DNA from: Pirellula staleyi DSM 6068
Lineage (GTDB): Bacteria > Planctomycetota > Planctomycetia > Pirellulales > Pirellulaceae
Direction of reading: 5' to 3'
Length of the DNA: 45,432 nucleotides
Assembly: GCA_945870455.1 (NCBI GenBank)
Contig: CAMBSL010000016.1
Span: forward strand, 1-45,432
A program made the position numbers and the translations under genes. The notes under the pieces were generated by a model that was given only the letters and a program-made list of their open reading frames with translations, was not told where the DNA came from and made no database searches. Shown one piece after another: positions 1-9,484 of this stretch (position 1 is its first letter; every line of letters starts with the position of its first letter).

Positions 1-258
1 AATGGAAGATGTTACCGCACCAAGTTGAACACAAGACAGCCGAAGAAGTTTCGCCATCGCGAAACGAATCCCGAGAAGGATTTTCAAATCAACCTAGCCA
101 TAGACGTGCGAGATTTTCTTTCTCTTCACAGCGAAACTTCGCATGAAAAACCGGGTTGAGCAAAGCGCTGCAAATCAGAATCGCTGCAATTCAGCAGATC
201 GATTGTGGAAATAATCTCAAATCCTGGATTAGAGGCAATCGAATTAGAACCAGCCGTG
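1..258. other. Non-coding left edge with one hairpin
   Basis: No convincing gene is visible here. The stretch lies downstream of the minus-strand DUF1501 gene. The only structure I see is a perfect 7-bp stem with a 4-nt loop at 48-65 (GTTTCGC-CATC-GCGAAAC). It could act in transcript termination or stability for the DUF1501 operon, but it is followed on the minus strand by a mixed TTCTTC tract and not a true U-run, so a Rho-independent terminator is not established. Confidence 0.3.
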
Positions 259-1716
259 TCAACTCAATAGTGGCTGTATCACATTGCCAGATACGTCTGT
301 CAGGCGATAGTCGCGACCTTCGTGGCGGTAAATCAATTTCTTGTGCGAGATGCCTAATTGGTGTAAAAGCGTTGCGTGTAGATCATGGACGTGAACTGGA
401 TCTCGCGTAATGTTATAGCCGAATTCGTCCGTTTCGCCGTGTATATAACCGCGACGCAATCCTCCCCCCGCCATCCAAATCGTAAAGCAGCGGGGATGAT
501 GATCGCGGCCGAAATTATCGGGCTTGATATCGCCTTGACTGTAGGCTGTCCGGCCAAATTCTCCTCCCCAAACCACGATCGTGTCGTCGAGTAGCCCTCG
601 TTGTTTAAGATCAAGGATCAATGCAGCCGACGCTTGGTCGATCTCGGCGCATTTCGTTGGCAAGCCCTTGGGCAAGCCGCCGTGATGGTCCCAGTCGCGG
701 TGGCACAATTGAATGAAGGTTACGCCGCGTTCGGCAAGTCGACGGGCCAACAAACAATTGTTTGCAAAGGATGGCTTACCCGGCGTTGCCCCGTAGAGCT
801 CAAGTGTTTTGCTGGACTCTTGCGAAAGATCCGTAAGTTCCGGCACGCTCGACTGCATTCGAAAGGCAAGTTCATAGTTCGCGATTTGTGCCGAGATGGC
901 CGGATCACCAAGATCTCCTAATGCCAGTTGATTCAATTCGTTGGTTGCATCCAACAGTTCTTTTCTCGTATTGCCGCTGACGCCAGGCGGGTTCGAGACA
1001 AACAATACGGGGTCGCCAGCATTGCGAAATTGCACTCCACCGTATTGAGCTGGCAAGAAACCGTTTCCCCAATATCTCGTTTGCAATGTCTGGCCGCCGC
1101 CGCCGCTTGTCAGGACAACGAAGGCGGGCAAGTCTTGATTTTCGCTACCCAAGCCATAGGCCAACCAAGCACCCATGGTGGGGCGCCCCGGTTGCTGATT
1201 CCCGGTTGCGAAGAATGTAACCGCCGGATCGTGATTGATGGGGTCCGTATTCATGGAACGGACGAACGTACACTCATCGACGATCTTGGAGAGGTTCGGT
1301 AGAAGTTCCGAGACGTCCATTTGTGCGTTGCCATACTTTTGAAATTTGAACGGAGATCCAACACAGAAGAGATTCTTTTGACCGCTTGTCATGGTTGTGA
1401 TACGTTGCCCTAGTCGAACACTCTCAGGCAGATCTTTCCCGGTCATCTCGATGAGCGTTGGCTTCGGATCAAACAAATCGAGTTGCGATGGGGCACCCGA
1501 CATAAACAAATAGATGATCCGCTTTGCCTTGGGCGCAAAGTGCAATTGCTTCATGGCGCCAGGCACGGCCAAGCCGTTATTCGCCAAGGCGTTCTCTCCC
1601 ATGGCGCGGGGATTCATCAACGAAGCGAGAGCCATGGCCCCGATTGTCGTCGAGCTGTTCTGGAGAAAGACTCGCCGCTGAGTCGCAACGTTTAATTTAA
1701 GAAAATCGTTTGTCAT
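259..1716 (-). CDS. DUF1501 family protein, Tat-exported
   Basis: 485 aa, the usual length for DUF1501 proteins, a sulfatase/alkaline-phosphatase-like family greatly expanded in Planctomycetota; the biochemical role is not established. The N-terminus carries a twin-arginine motif (RRVFLQ, residues 14-19) followed by a weakly hydrophobic stretch, so export by the Tat pathway is likely. Family-like segments include FMSGAPSQLDLFDPK near residue 71, the FVRSMNTDPINHDPA region, HRDWDHHGG, and VVWGGEFGRT with GRDHHP near the C-terminus; these His/Asp clusters resemble metal ligands. The ATG overlaps the stop codon of the upstream cytochrome-like gene by one base (TAATG), so the two are cotranscribed and probably translationally coupled. 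This pairing is typical of Planctomycetes and suggests joint work in the periplasm, possibly on polysaccharides. Family assignment is secure, function is not. Confidence 0.93.
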   Translation of the reverse strand: MTNDFLKLNVATQRRVFLQNSSTTIGAMALASLMNPRAMGENALANNGLAVPGAMKQLHFAPKAKRIIYLFMSGAPSQLDLFDPKPTLIEMTGKDLPESVRLGQRITTMTSGQKNLFCVGSPFKFQKYGNAQMDVSELLPNLSKIVDECTFVRSMNTDPINHDPAVTFFATGNQQPGRPTMGAWLAYGLGSENQDLPAFVVLTSGGGGQTLQTRYWGNGFLPAQYGGVQFRNAGDPVLFVSNPPGVSGNTRKELLDATNELNQLALGDLGDPAISAQIANYELAFRMQSSVPELTDLSQESSKTLELYGATPGKPSFANNCLLARRLAERGVTFIQLCHRDWDHHGGLPKGLPTKCAEIDQASAALILDLKQRGLLDDTIVVWGGEFGRTAYSQGDIKPDNFGRDHHPRCFTIWMAGGGLRRGYIHGETDEFGYNITRDPVHVHDLHATLLHQLGISHKKLIYRHEGRDYRLTDVSGNVIQPLLS

Positions 1717-4700
1717 TAGTTCGAAATCGTCTCATTGAGGTTGAGAATAACGTTGCTCAGCGCAGTCCAGGCTGCCACATCGCTTTCGTCAAGCGAGTCC
1801 ACCTTGGGCAAATCGCCGACGGCCGCCAGTTTCTTGGCAGACTCTTTGTCGTCACGATACGTTTTGAGTTGTTTATTCAGGGTAGCGAGCAAGATGGATA
1901 GTTCCGATTGCGATGGCGTTCGACTCAATGCAACTCGCCAAGCGTAGACAATGCGAGCGGAGTCATCGAGGTTGGGTTGCGCAAGAATACGTTGAGCTAA
2001 CGCCCGCGCCGCTTCAACGAAGACAGGGTCGTTCATCAAAACAAGCGACTGGAGCGGGGTGCTGGTTTTGGCTCGCTGCGAAACACAAAATTCCCTTGTC
2101 GGAGCATCGAGCGTGACAAACGAAGGATAGACGGTTGACCGCCGCCAATAAACGTATAGGCCGCGGCGGTACAGGTCCGCACCCTTGGACTTCTCATATT
2201 TGTAGCCGCTCATTTCATTGATTTCCCAGGTTCCTTCTGGCTGGGCGGGTTTGATACTTTTACCGCCCAAGGATGGATTGAGAATTCCGGAGATGGCAAG
2301 GGCATTATCGCGAAGCAGTTCCGCGTCGAGACGTTGTCTCGGTCCATGAGCTAGAAGCCGGTTTTCTGGATCCTTGATTTGCAAAGCTGGCGACACTCGT
2401 GAGGTTTGCTGATAGGTTGCGCTGAGCACCATCTGTTTGATAGACCGCTTGATGTCCCAGTCTCGTTTCAAGTCGGATGCAAGCCAATCAAGCAACTCGG
2501 GATGGCTTGGACGCTCCCCCTGCGAGCCAAAGTCATTCAGTGTTTTTACAATTCCCGTGCCGAACAACATGGCCCACCAGCGATTCGCCATGACACGCGC
2601 GGTTAGCGGATGTTCGCTTGAAACCAGCCATTGTGCAAGCTGCAGCCGGGTTGGCTGAGCGCCATCTGCATTCGGTGCGAGCTGCGGTAGAAATGCAGGG
2701 ACTGCAGGCGTGACTTTTTCTCCATCTTGATCGTAGTTGCCACGCACTTTGATAAAGGTATCCCTCGGCTTTTCCATCTCGGACATCACCATCGTGTTGG
2801 GAAGTGCATTCTCAAAATCCTCTTTAGTTTTCTTTAGTTCTGCTAGCGATTTTTGGAGCGAACTCCATTCCGGCGCTTGTGTTTGGCGATAGAACTTTTC
2901 GAGTTGTTCCTTTTGGTTTTTGCTGCGATCCTTTTCGGGTATCGCAGCGATCTTGAGCGAGTCGCCCGCACCTAGTACCGCGACTTCGTTGGGTAAAAGT
3001 TCGCTTCGGTAAACTTTGAGATCATCGATGCGTCCGTAGAACGGAGTCCCCAACGCTCCTCGCCGACCTATGTGGAACGGCGTTGTTGATTGGATGGATC
3101 CCTGCAGATTGTCTTTCCTGATCGTGGACTTCGCTAACATACCATTGATGTAAAGCTTTAACCCCGACGCTTTTCCAGAGCCATCATAGGTAAAGGCAAA
3201 GTGCGTAAACGTATCTGCTGGCAGATCCTCGTCTGCTTGAACGTGAATCGCATCGTCGGGCCATTTGTGAATCAAATGCACGCTTGGTCTCAGTCCGTGA
3301 AATTCGACGTCCCAACCGAGCGAACTATTCTTGTCATCCATTTTCCCAAACGGTGAGCCCCCCTTGGACGACGAGTACAGGTATGCGGCAAAGCTAAAGG
3401 CATCCGTCTTTTCGAATGAAAATCGGTCTCCATACTCGAACCAATGTTTGCCTGCAGGTTGAAAACTAGCACCGACGGCCCCCTCGACGAATTTTGCTCC
3501 GTCATGCCGTTCTCCCTTGATGGGTTCGCCAGTCGCATCCACACCATCGCCTGAATCATCCAGTGGAAAATAAACATCGGGCTTCGGAAGCACAGCCGAA
3601 GGGACACTTGAGGATACTTCTTTTTCCCAAATACTTTGCTTTTCAACTAGCAACTTGGTCAACGCGGCGAACTCCGATTCCGCAGCTTGTGCCTTGGCAC
3701 TGTACTGCTGCCTCTGTTCCTGCTGTGCTGTCGACAAGACTTGCAAGAAGGGTTTCGGGTTGCGATCTCGAACACCGTCCTTGCCAGTCTCCGGCACATT
3801 GTTGAAGAACGCATAGAGTTGGTAGAAATCCTTTTGCGTGATTGGATCATATTTGTGATCGTGACATTGGGCGCAGGCGACCGTCATTCCAAGCCAAGTC
3901 ACTCCTGTCGTTGCAACTCGATCCACCACGTAGAGATTGCGATACTCGGAATCGATCAAGCCTCCTTCGTCGCTCGTCATCACATTGCGGTGAAAGCCGC
4001 TAGCGACTTGTTGTTGGATCGATGCATTGGGAATCAGATCGCCCGCCAACTGCTCGATGGTGAACTGATCGAACGGCATGTTGGAGTTAAACGCGTGGAT
4101 GACCCATTCTCGCCAAAGCCACATGTCTCGAAGCGAATCGTTGTGATAACCGCTCGTGTCACCGTAGCGAGCAAGGTCCAGCCAAGGGAGGGCAAGACGT
4201 TCCCCAAAGTGTGGACTCTTTAGCAATCGGTCAACGACCGTTTCGAAGGCAAGGTCCGATTGATCCGCCAGGAAATCATCCACTTCTTGGATGGAGGGGG
4301 GCAGGCCTGTCAGATCGAGGGAGACGCGACGAATCAACCGCTCCTTGTCCTCGCGAGGCGATTGAGATAATCCCACAGACTTCAGATTCGAAAGTACGAA
4401 AGCGTCGATGGGATTGGCTGTTTTTCCCGTAGCGAGATCTGAGACGGGAACGGATGGAGTCCGAATTTTTTCCAAAGACCAGTGGTCGGTCCATTCTGCC
4501 CCTTGTTCCACCCAACGCGACATCAAGGCAATTTGAGACCCGGTCAACGGCTTGCCTTCGTCCGGCGGCGGCATGATTTCGTTTGGATCAATGGCACGGA
4601 TGCGTTGGATGAGTTGGCTTTCCGATAGCTTGCCCGCAACGACCGGTATTTCGCCTGAGTCTCGTGCCGTGAGGACTGATTCGCGACGATCGAGACGTAG

Positions 4701-4889
4701 GCCCGCCTTGAGTTTGCTTTCGTCGGGCCCGTGGCATGCGAAACAATGTTCGGACAAGATCGGTCGAATAACGCGATCAAAGTCGATCTTGTCGGGGTTA
4801 GCGGGCTCTTGGCCTACGGCACAAGTTATCGCGAGCAGGGCATCGATAGCGAATACAAAAAAACCTAACAACGAACGACAGTTCATCAA
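1716..4889 (-). CDS. PSD1-type protein: cytochrome C, LamG-like, DUF1549, DUF1553
   Basis: 1057 aa secreted multidomain protein of the Planctomycete PSCyt1-PSCyt2-PSD1 architecture. A signal peptide occupies about residues 1-27. A heme-binding CFACH motif (C49, C52, H53) lies in the Planctomycete cytochrome C domain. DUF1549 (PSCyt2) follows at about 150-360 and holds a second CAQCH motif in the family segment CAQCHDHKYDP. An inserted LamG/concanavalin-like region at about 440-630 (family-like ending FHIGRRG...FYGRIDDLKVYRSEL) suggests carbohydrate binding. DUF1553 (PSD1) fills about 750-1010, with motifs such as NRWWAMLFGTGIV and DFGSQGERPSHPELLDWLA. The downstream DUF1501 gene overlaps the stop by one base. 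The gene diverges from yajC across a 560-bp spacer. Known of the family: genomic association with sulfatases and polysaccharide use; no enzymatic role proven. The start could equally be Met2 at 4886. Confidence 0.93.
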   Translation of the reverse strand: MMNCRSLLGFFVFAIDALLAITCAVGQEPANPDKIDFDRVIRPILSEHCFACHGPDESKLKAGLRLDRRESVLTARDSGEIPVVAGKLSESQLIQRIRAIDPNEIMPPPDEGKPLTGSQIALMSRWVEQGAEWTDHWSLEKIRTPSVPVSDLATGKTANPIDAFVLSNLKSVGLSQSPREDKERLIRRVSLDLTGLPPSIQEVDDFLADQSDLAFETVVDRLLKSPHFGERLALPWLDLARYGDTSGYHNDSLRDMWLWREWVIHAFNSNMPFDQFTIEQLAGDLIPNASIQQQVASGFHRNVMTSDEGGLIDSEYRNLYVVDRVATTGVTWLGMTVACAQCHDHKYDPITQKDFYQLYAFFNNVPETGKDGVRDRNPKPFLQVLSTAQQEQRQQYSAKAQAAESEFAALTKLLVEKQSIWEKEVSSSVPSAVLPKPDVYFPLDDSGDGVDATGEPIKGERHDGAKFVEGAVGASFQPAGKHWFEYGDRFSFEKTDAFSFAAYLYSSSKGGSPFGKMDDKNSSLGWDVEFHGLRPSVHLIHKWPDDAIHVQADEDLPADTFTHFAFTYDGSGKASGLKLYINGMLAKSTIRKDNLQGSIQSTTPFHIGRRGALGTPFYGRIDDLKVYRSELLPNEVAVLGAGDSLKIAAIPEKDRSKNQKEQLEKFYRQTQAPEWSSLQKSLAELKKTKEDFENALPNTMVMSEMEKPRDTFIKVRGNYDQDGEKVTPAVPAFLPQLAPNADGAQPTRLQLAQWLVSSEHPLTARVMANRWWAMLFGTGIVKTLNDFGSQGERPSHPELLDWLASDLKRDWDIKRSIKQMVLSATYQQTSRVSPALQIKDPENRLLAHGPRQRLDAELLRDNALAISGILNPSLGGKSIKPAQPEGTWEINEMSGYKYEKSKGADLYRRGLYVYWRRSTVYPSFVTLDAPTREFCVSQRAKTSTPLQSLVLMNDPVFVEAARALAQRILAQPNLDDSARIVYAWRVALSRTPSQSELSILLATLNKQLKTYRDDKESAKKLAAVGDLPKVDSLDESDVAAWTALSNVILNLNETISN

Positions 4890-4940
4890 AAAAATCCTGA
4901 CCGAGGTTCAAACAAGCACTTGGACTCTTGCTAAGTTGGA

Positions 4941-5017
4941 CGACGCTCCGCCGTCATTGCTTCGTTGCACGACGCTCCGCCATCGTTTGCTTCGTTGCAC
5001 GACGCTCCGCCGTCGTG
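4941..5017. repeat. 2.6-copy ~30-bp tandem repeat with palindromic core
   Basis: Units begin at 4941, 4970 and 5000, each starting CGACGCTCCGCC and linked by a GCTTCGTTGCA segment. The last unit forms a hairpin at 4998-5017 (CACGAC-GCTCCGCC-GTCGTG). The core ACGCTCCGCCGT is identical to the core of the repeats upstream of nuoA at 28361-28385, so both loci carry members of one dispersed family. It lies between the divergent PSD1 gene and yajC. No spacer diversity is present, so this is not a CRISPR. Confidence 0.7.
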
Positions 5018-5141
5018 ATTCCTGCAACGCGGCGCGTCGCACAACAAAAATCGCACCCAAAGACTAAGGTTAAAGGATACACCTAAACCGTTGAAACTAT
5101 AGCTTGTTAGCAAGTCCTTTGCATCTGGATTTAGTGATGTT

Positions 5142-5204
5142 TGGTCATGTTCGACCGTTTTGACCATGTTGACCGTGTTCATCGTTTAGGGTTTATCGTT
5201 TAGG
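5142..5204. repeat. 9-nt periodic GACC array with inverted and direct repeats
   Basis: TGGTCA (5142-5147) and TGACCA (5161-5166) form an inverted repeat. Overlapping this, GACC recurs every 9 nt (CGACCGTTT, TGACCATGT, TGACCGTGT). It is followed by two copies of ATCGTTTAGG at 5181-5190 and 5195-5204. Such an arrangement could bind a repeat-recognising regulator for the divergent PSD1 or yajC genes, or may simply be slippage-derived. The rest of the 4890-5450 spacer shows no gene. Confidence 0.35.
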
Positions 5205-5362
5205 CGGTCGTTGGGTGCGGAATATCGAATGCTGTCCGGTGAGGATGGGTAAATCGCGCAAAAATTCACCTGGCGACTCGCGCCGCTCGGCTGTGACCTG
5301 ACTACCTGCGGAAAAACGTCCGGCAAGGTCCAACGTATTTGCGTTGGTTGGAAAGTCTGGAC

Positions 5363-5391
5363 TTGTGACGATTTTTGCACTCCCTTACACT
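5363..5391 (+). promoter_or_regulatory. Candidate sigma70-like promoter for yajC-secDF
   Basis: TTGTGA (5363-5368) and TACACT (5386-5391) are separated by 17 nt, each matching the -35/-10 consensus at four positions. A transcript would start near 5398, about 53 nt before the yajC start codon. Prediction from sequence only. Confidence 0.35.
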
Positions 5392-5450
5392 GCTTGGTTT
5401 CCTGTTTCAATCCCGACCAAGCGTAAGCACCAGAAATCAACTCCACCCAA

Positions 5451-5999
5451 ATGGGCCGTATTGCATTTGTATTTCTAATGTTTCTGACGTTGTGTTTCGA
5501 CTCCGCGTTGCAACTGCATGGCCAAGAAGAGACAACAATCGGGCCTACGACACCGACCATTCGTGCTCCGGACCCGAGTGATCCAGGCGTTCAACCGGTT
5601 GGTTTGCCATCAAAATCCGAAGTTGGCGATGCTGCAGCGGACTTAGAGGTGAAAAACGCGACGAACGGGGCTGCGAATTCTCTTGCGAGGCCGAAAAAGC
5701 CTCAAAATATATGGGAAGAGCTCGTTTCCAATCCGCTCAACTACCTATTGCTTTTGCTGGTGTGTGTTTACGTATACCTAATGTTTTTGCAGCCCAAAGC
5801 AGGACGCAAGGAACAGCGAGAGCAGGTCGAGAGACTTAAAAATCTTAAGAAAAACGATCGTGTTGTGACCATCTCCGGAATTCACGGCATTGTATCCAAC
5901 ATCAACACCGAAGCTGGCACGATCACATTGCGGGTCGATGAAAACTCGAATGCGAAACTTACTATCGATCGAATGTCGATTCGAACGGTTTTGAGTTGA
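5451..5999 (+). CDS. yajC: Preprotein translocase subunit YajC
   Basis: 182 aa accessory subunit of the SecDF-YajC complex in the inner membrane. The C-terminal half is a standard YajC: one transmembrane helix at about 97-115 (YLLLLLVCVYVYLMFLQP), a basic charged segment, then the hallmark LKKNDRVVTISGIHGIV and a beta-rich tail ending in RMSIRTVL. Unlike the ~110-aa E. coli protein, it has an N-terminal extension: a hydrophobic leader (residues 3-22, possibly a cleaved signal peptide ending near LHGQ) and a Pro/Ala/Asp-rich linker. The fused secDF follows 92 nt downstream on the same strand, which supports the call. The ATG at 5451 places the leader first; no strong Shine-Dalgarno sequence is visible. 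Confidence 0.92.
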   Translation: MGRIAFVFLMFLTLCFDSALQLHGQEETTIGPTTPTIRAPDPSDPGVQPVGLPSKSEVGDAAADLEVKNATNGAANSLARPKKPQNIWEELVSNPLNYLLLLLVCVYVYLMFLQPKAGRKEQREQVERLKNLKKNDRVVTISGIHGIVSNINTEAGTITLRVDENSNAKLTIDRMSIRTVLS

Positions 6000-6091
6000 G
6001 CGACAGCATTAACCCTATTCATATTTGAACCACCCTTTTAAAGCGAAGTCAAAAAAACTTCTCTCAATCCAACGTACGGACTAAATAGCAG

Positions 6092-9000
6092 ATGTTTGGA
6101 AATTTTTTGCAATCAGTATTCGCTCAGGTGTCGCTCGGCGATGGGGCGAGTACCGTCACCGGTTTTGACGCAGCGTTACAGGGCTTCAAAAGCCTGGGAA
6201 TTATGGCTGGTGCAGTGTTGCTTCCGTTCATTCTCAGCCGTTTCGCGTCGAAGCAGTTGAAGATGCCTACGCACAATGTTGCGTTTTACTGGATCATTCT
6301 TGCAACCCTTTCGACAGCGTTCATCCTGGCAACCGGCACTCTCAAGTACGGGCCAGAAATTATCGGGGGAACGAATTTCATTTACGAGATCGATCGATCC
6401 ACTGCGATCGAGGGACAAGGCGAAAAGGTCGTTGCAAAAGATTTCCAAGTTCCGCTTTCGATTCGTCTCAACCCATCGGGCACCAAGGAAATCCTGATTC
6501 GCCCAATCGGCGACGACCAAATCGAAATCACGATTCCCGATGTGGATCCTACCGAGATCGCCAACATCAAAGAGATCATTACCAACGCAGGGATTCTTCA
6601 ATTCCGAATCGTTGCAAATGCAAACGATCATCGAGACATAATCGACGTGGCTACCGCCCAAGCCAACTCGGATGATCAGAACATCCGTTTGAATCGCAAT
6701 GTTTATCTCGTCGACAAAGTCACGAATGCCAACCGTCTTGTTGGCCTTTGGAGAACGCTTGGGCGTGGTGTCGAAGTAGAGGGCGTGCGCGAGATTACTG
6801 GCTATCAATCGGGCGATGTGATTCGAAACGCGCAAACGGGTCGACTGCTTTTGCCTCCGATGAGCACTAAACCGAACGATTTCGAAAACTGGCTCTCAAG
6901 CCAAAACATCACCAGCGTGGACGTGCTGTTGGCGCTTGAAAAGTTCGGCTCGCCCTACACGGAAGTCACAGGGGCCGACTTGCGAACTGCAAAGAAAGAA
7001 TTCTCACGAACGGGTGGTTATCAAGTTAATTTTTCCATGTCGGTGGGTGGCGCACAGAAATTGCGTGAACTCACGGGTGCGAATCTCCCAAGCCCAACCA
7101 GCGATTTCAAACGTCGAATGGCGATTTTGTTGGACGGAATTGTTTTGTCTGCACCCAACTTGAATTCTACCATTGCAGGCGAAGGACTGATCGAAGGGAG
7201 CTTCACCGAGAAGCAAGTCGATTTCCTGGCCTCGATTTTGAATGCGGGCTCGCTTCCTGGAACATTGAGCAAGGAACCCATCAGCGAGAATTCGATCGGT
7301 GCCAGCATGGGGCGCGATGCGATCACCAAGAGCACTTACGCGAGCATTGTGTCGCTGATCGTGACTATTGCACTCGTTCTTGTCTATTATCGATTTTCCG
7401 GAGTGGTTGCGACCCTCGGCTTGCTGCTCAACTTGGGAATGATCATCGCCGTGATGATGTTGATTAGGCAGCCTTTGACTCTGTCCGGAATGGCCGGTTT
7501 GGTGCTTTCGGTCGGCATGAGCGTCGACGCGAACGTCTTGGTTTTTGAACGGATTCGAGAAGAGACAGAGAAAAAAGCGTCGGCTCGGATGGCCATTCGC
7601 AACGGTTTCGATCGAGCCTGGACAACGATTTTTGACTCCAACTTAACGACGCTGATCACTGCGGTTGTGTTGTATTTCGTCGGCACGGAGCAAATCAAAG
7701 GCTTCGCCATTACGTTGATCATCGGGTTGGTGATTAGTTTGTTCACCGCGGTCTTTGTTACGCACAAACTTTTTGAAATTGCGGATCGTTGGAAGTTTGC
7801 TTGGCTCGGGATGTCGGACTATGTCAACTCAGGCAAGCGAGCCCTGTTTGGCCCTGGGGATATCGACTTCATGGGTCTTCGGTTCGCATGTTACACGGGT
7901 TCGCTCATTTTGATCGCGATCGGGTTGATTGCGACCGCCATTCGCGGACGTCAGATTCTGGACATCGACTTCAATGGTGGCACCTCTGTTGTGTTCTCGT
8001 TGGACAAAGGTTTGTCGCCAGACAAAGTTCGAGCGATTGCAAATCAAGCGTTTGACAAGGACGAGCAAGGTTTGCCTATCCAAACATCGCTTACCAGCGT
8101 CGATATGAAGGACTTCGAAAAGGACAGTGTTTACAAACTAGACGTGTCCATCAAGGATGGAAAAGAGGTCACTTCGCGATTGCTCAAAGGGTTTTCAGGT
8201 GATGCGCCAGCCAGACTTGTTACGTTTGACTTGCTCGTGAAGCCGACGGCAGACCCTCAGTCGGATGCTTGGACCAATCAAGGACAAGTGCGTTTGGTTT
8301 CGTTTCAAGAGCCCGAAGTAAAGCCAACCGTTGAGGCCAAGGCAAACACTGAGGCAAATACGAATGCGGAGGTTAAGTCGAACGCAGACTTCCCGGCGAT
8401 CCAAGCACCAGTAGCCACCGCACCTGCGACTCCGTCAGCAACCGAAACAAACGCGACCAAAGAAGTCGCTGTGAAAACAACGGTTGATCTCGAGTTCAAG
8501 AATAGCAAAGGTGCGGGTTTAGCCAAAATGAATGCTGCACAAGTTTCGGAAGCTTTCATCGAAGCGGCGGCAGCTCTCAACACGACGCTGGTTGATGCGC
8601 AAATTGAAATGCAGCCTGAAAATGCGACTGGCTGGAATCGCGAGTCTGGAGTTGGGTATGCCGACTGGATCGTTTCGATCCCTTTCGACGCAAAGACGAC
8701 GAATGAAATTACCGACAAGTTGCGGGCAAAACTTCAAAATCAACCTGTTTTTCAATCGGTTAGCAAGATCGAGTCCCGAGTTGCAACCGAGATGCAGCAG
8801 CGAGCTATCGCCGGACTGCTGTTGAGCTTGGTTTTTATCGTGGCCTACATTTGGTTCCGATTTCAACGTATTGCCTATGGCATCGCAGCCGTCGTGGCCC
8901 TGATTCACGATGTGTTAATCACCCTGGCCTTCATTGCGATTAGCCACTGGCTTTTCCAGCCGTTTGGATTCCTGCTGATCGAAGACTTCAAGGTTTCGCT

Positions 9001-9352
9001 TACGATTATTGCTGCATTCCTAACCATTATCGGTTATTCGCTCAACGATACGATCGTCGTATTCGACCGAATCCGCGAAGTGAAGGGCAAGAGTCCAAAT
9101 TTGACGGAGAAAATGATCAATGCAAGCGTTACGCAAACGTTGAGTCGAACGTTGTTGACGTCCTCGACCACGATCATAGCGATCTTGCTGATGTACATTT
9201 TCGGGGGAGAGGGAATCCACGGTTTCGCGTTTTGTTTGTTAGTCGGAATTTTGGTTGGAACATACAGTTCGATCTTTGTGGCTGCCCCTATCTTGCTTTG
9301 GTTTGTTAAACGCGAACAAGCCGCAAAATTGGCAACCAAGGTGAATGGCTAG
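6092..9352 (+). CDS. secDF: Fused protein translocase SecD/SecF
   Basis: 1086 aa. A single chain combining SecD and SecF, the RND-type membrane proteins that use the proton gradient to help finish protein export through SecYEG. Two helices at about 35-50 and 66-84 precede the SecD-typical GGTNFIYEID segment; the first is extra relative to SecD. The periplasmic P1-like domain runs to about residue 405. A six-helix block at about 410-565 has the RND motifs (GMSVDANVLVFERIREE). SecF begins near 595 with its first helix and DFNGGTSVVF, then a periplasmic domain, and a second six-helix block at about 910-1075 with GYSLNDTIVVFDRIREVKGK. A low-complexity Ala/Thr/Glu-rich linker at about 745-805 interrupts the SecF periplasmic portion. 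Fusion is common in Planctomycetes and Firmicutes. It probably forms an operon with yajC. Confidence 0.96.
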   Translation: MFGNFLQSVFAQVSLGDGASTVTGFDAALQGFKSLGIMAGAVLLPFILSRFASKQLKMPTHNVAFYWIILATLSTAFILATGTLKYGPEIIGGTNFIYEIDRSTAIEGQGEKVVAKDFQVPLSIRLNPSGTKEILIRPIGDDQIEITIPDVDPTEIANIKEIITNAGILQFRIVANANDHRDIIDVATAQANSDDQNIRLNRNVYLVDKVTNANRLVGLWRTLGRGVEVEGVREITGYQSGDVIRNAQTGRLLLPPMSTKPNDFENWLSSQNITSVDVLLALEKFGSPYTEVTGADLRTAKKEFSRTGGYQVNFSMSVGGAQKLRELTGANLPSPTSDFKRRMAILLDGIVLSAPNLNSTIAGEGLIEGSFTEKQVDFLASILNAGSLPGTLSKEPISENSIGASMGRDAITKSTYASIVSLIVTIALVLVYYRFSGVVATLGLLLNLGMIIAVMMLIRQPLTLSGMAGLVLSVGMSVDANVLVFERIREETEKKASARMAIRNGFDRAWTTIFDSNLTTLITAVVLYFVGTEQIKGFAITLIIGLVISLFTAVFVTHKLFEIADRWKFAWLGMSDYVNSGKRALFGPGDIDFMGLRFACYTGSLILIAIGLIATAIRGRQILDIDFNGGTSVVFSLDKGLSPDKVRAIANQAFDKDEQGLPIQTSLTSVDMKDFEKDSVYKLDVSIKDGKEVTSRLLKGFSGDAPARLVTFDLLVKPTADPQSDAWTNQGQVRLVSFQEPEVKPTVEAKANTEANTNAEVKSNADFPAIQAPVATAPATPSATETNATKEVAVKTTVDLEFKNSKGAGLAKMNAAQVSEAFIEAAAALNTTLVDAQIEMQPENATGWNRESGVGYADWIVSIPFDAKTTNEITDKLRAKLQNQPVFQSVSKIESRVATEMQQRAIAGLLLSLVFIVAYIWFRFQRIAYGIAAVVALIHDVLITLAFIAISHWLFQPFGFLLIEDFKVSLTIIAAFLTIIGYSLNDTIVVFDRIREVKGKSPNLTEKMINASVTQTLSRTLLTSSTTIIAILLMYIFGGEGIHGFAFCLLVGILVGTYSSIFVAAPILLWFVKREQAAKLATKVNG

Positions 9353-9484
9353 TCGCGAATCGATAAACTATTTTTTAATCGCCGCTTTTCAAATGCGGCG
9401 GTCGAGTACACTTAAATTGTGGTTTTGGGCGTTGGCCCGTCATGTTCTCCTGCTGAAGTCTCTTCCGTTCAAGGAAATCAATGT

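Noticed and set aside
4941..5017. CRISPR array
   Set aside because: Units are contiguous with no unique spacers and no cas genes are present; the same holds for 28361-28516 and 43012-43420.
5186..5560. 124-aa minus-strand open frame upstream of yajC
   Set aside because: It overlaps the yajC leader antisense; composition and lack of motifs suggest a chance frame.
6176..6835. 219-aa open frame antisense to secDF
   Set aside because: Shadow of a strongly coding gene; no recognisable family or start signal.
9380..9400. Terminator after secDF (CGCCGC/GCGGCG hairpin)
   Set aside because: The stem has a 9-nt loop and no U-run after it on either strand.
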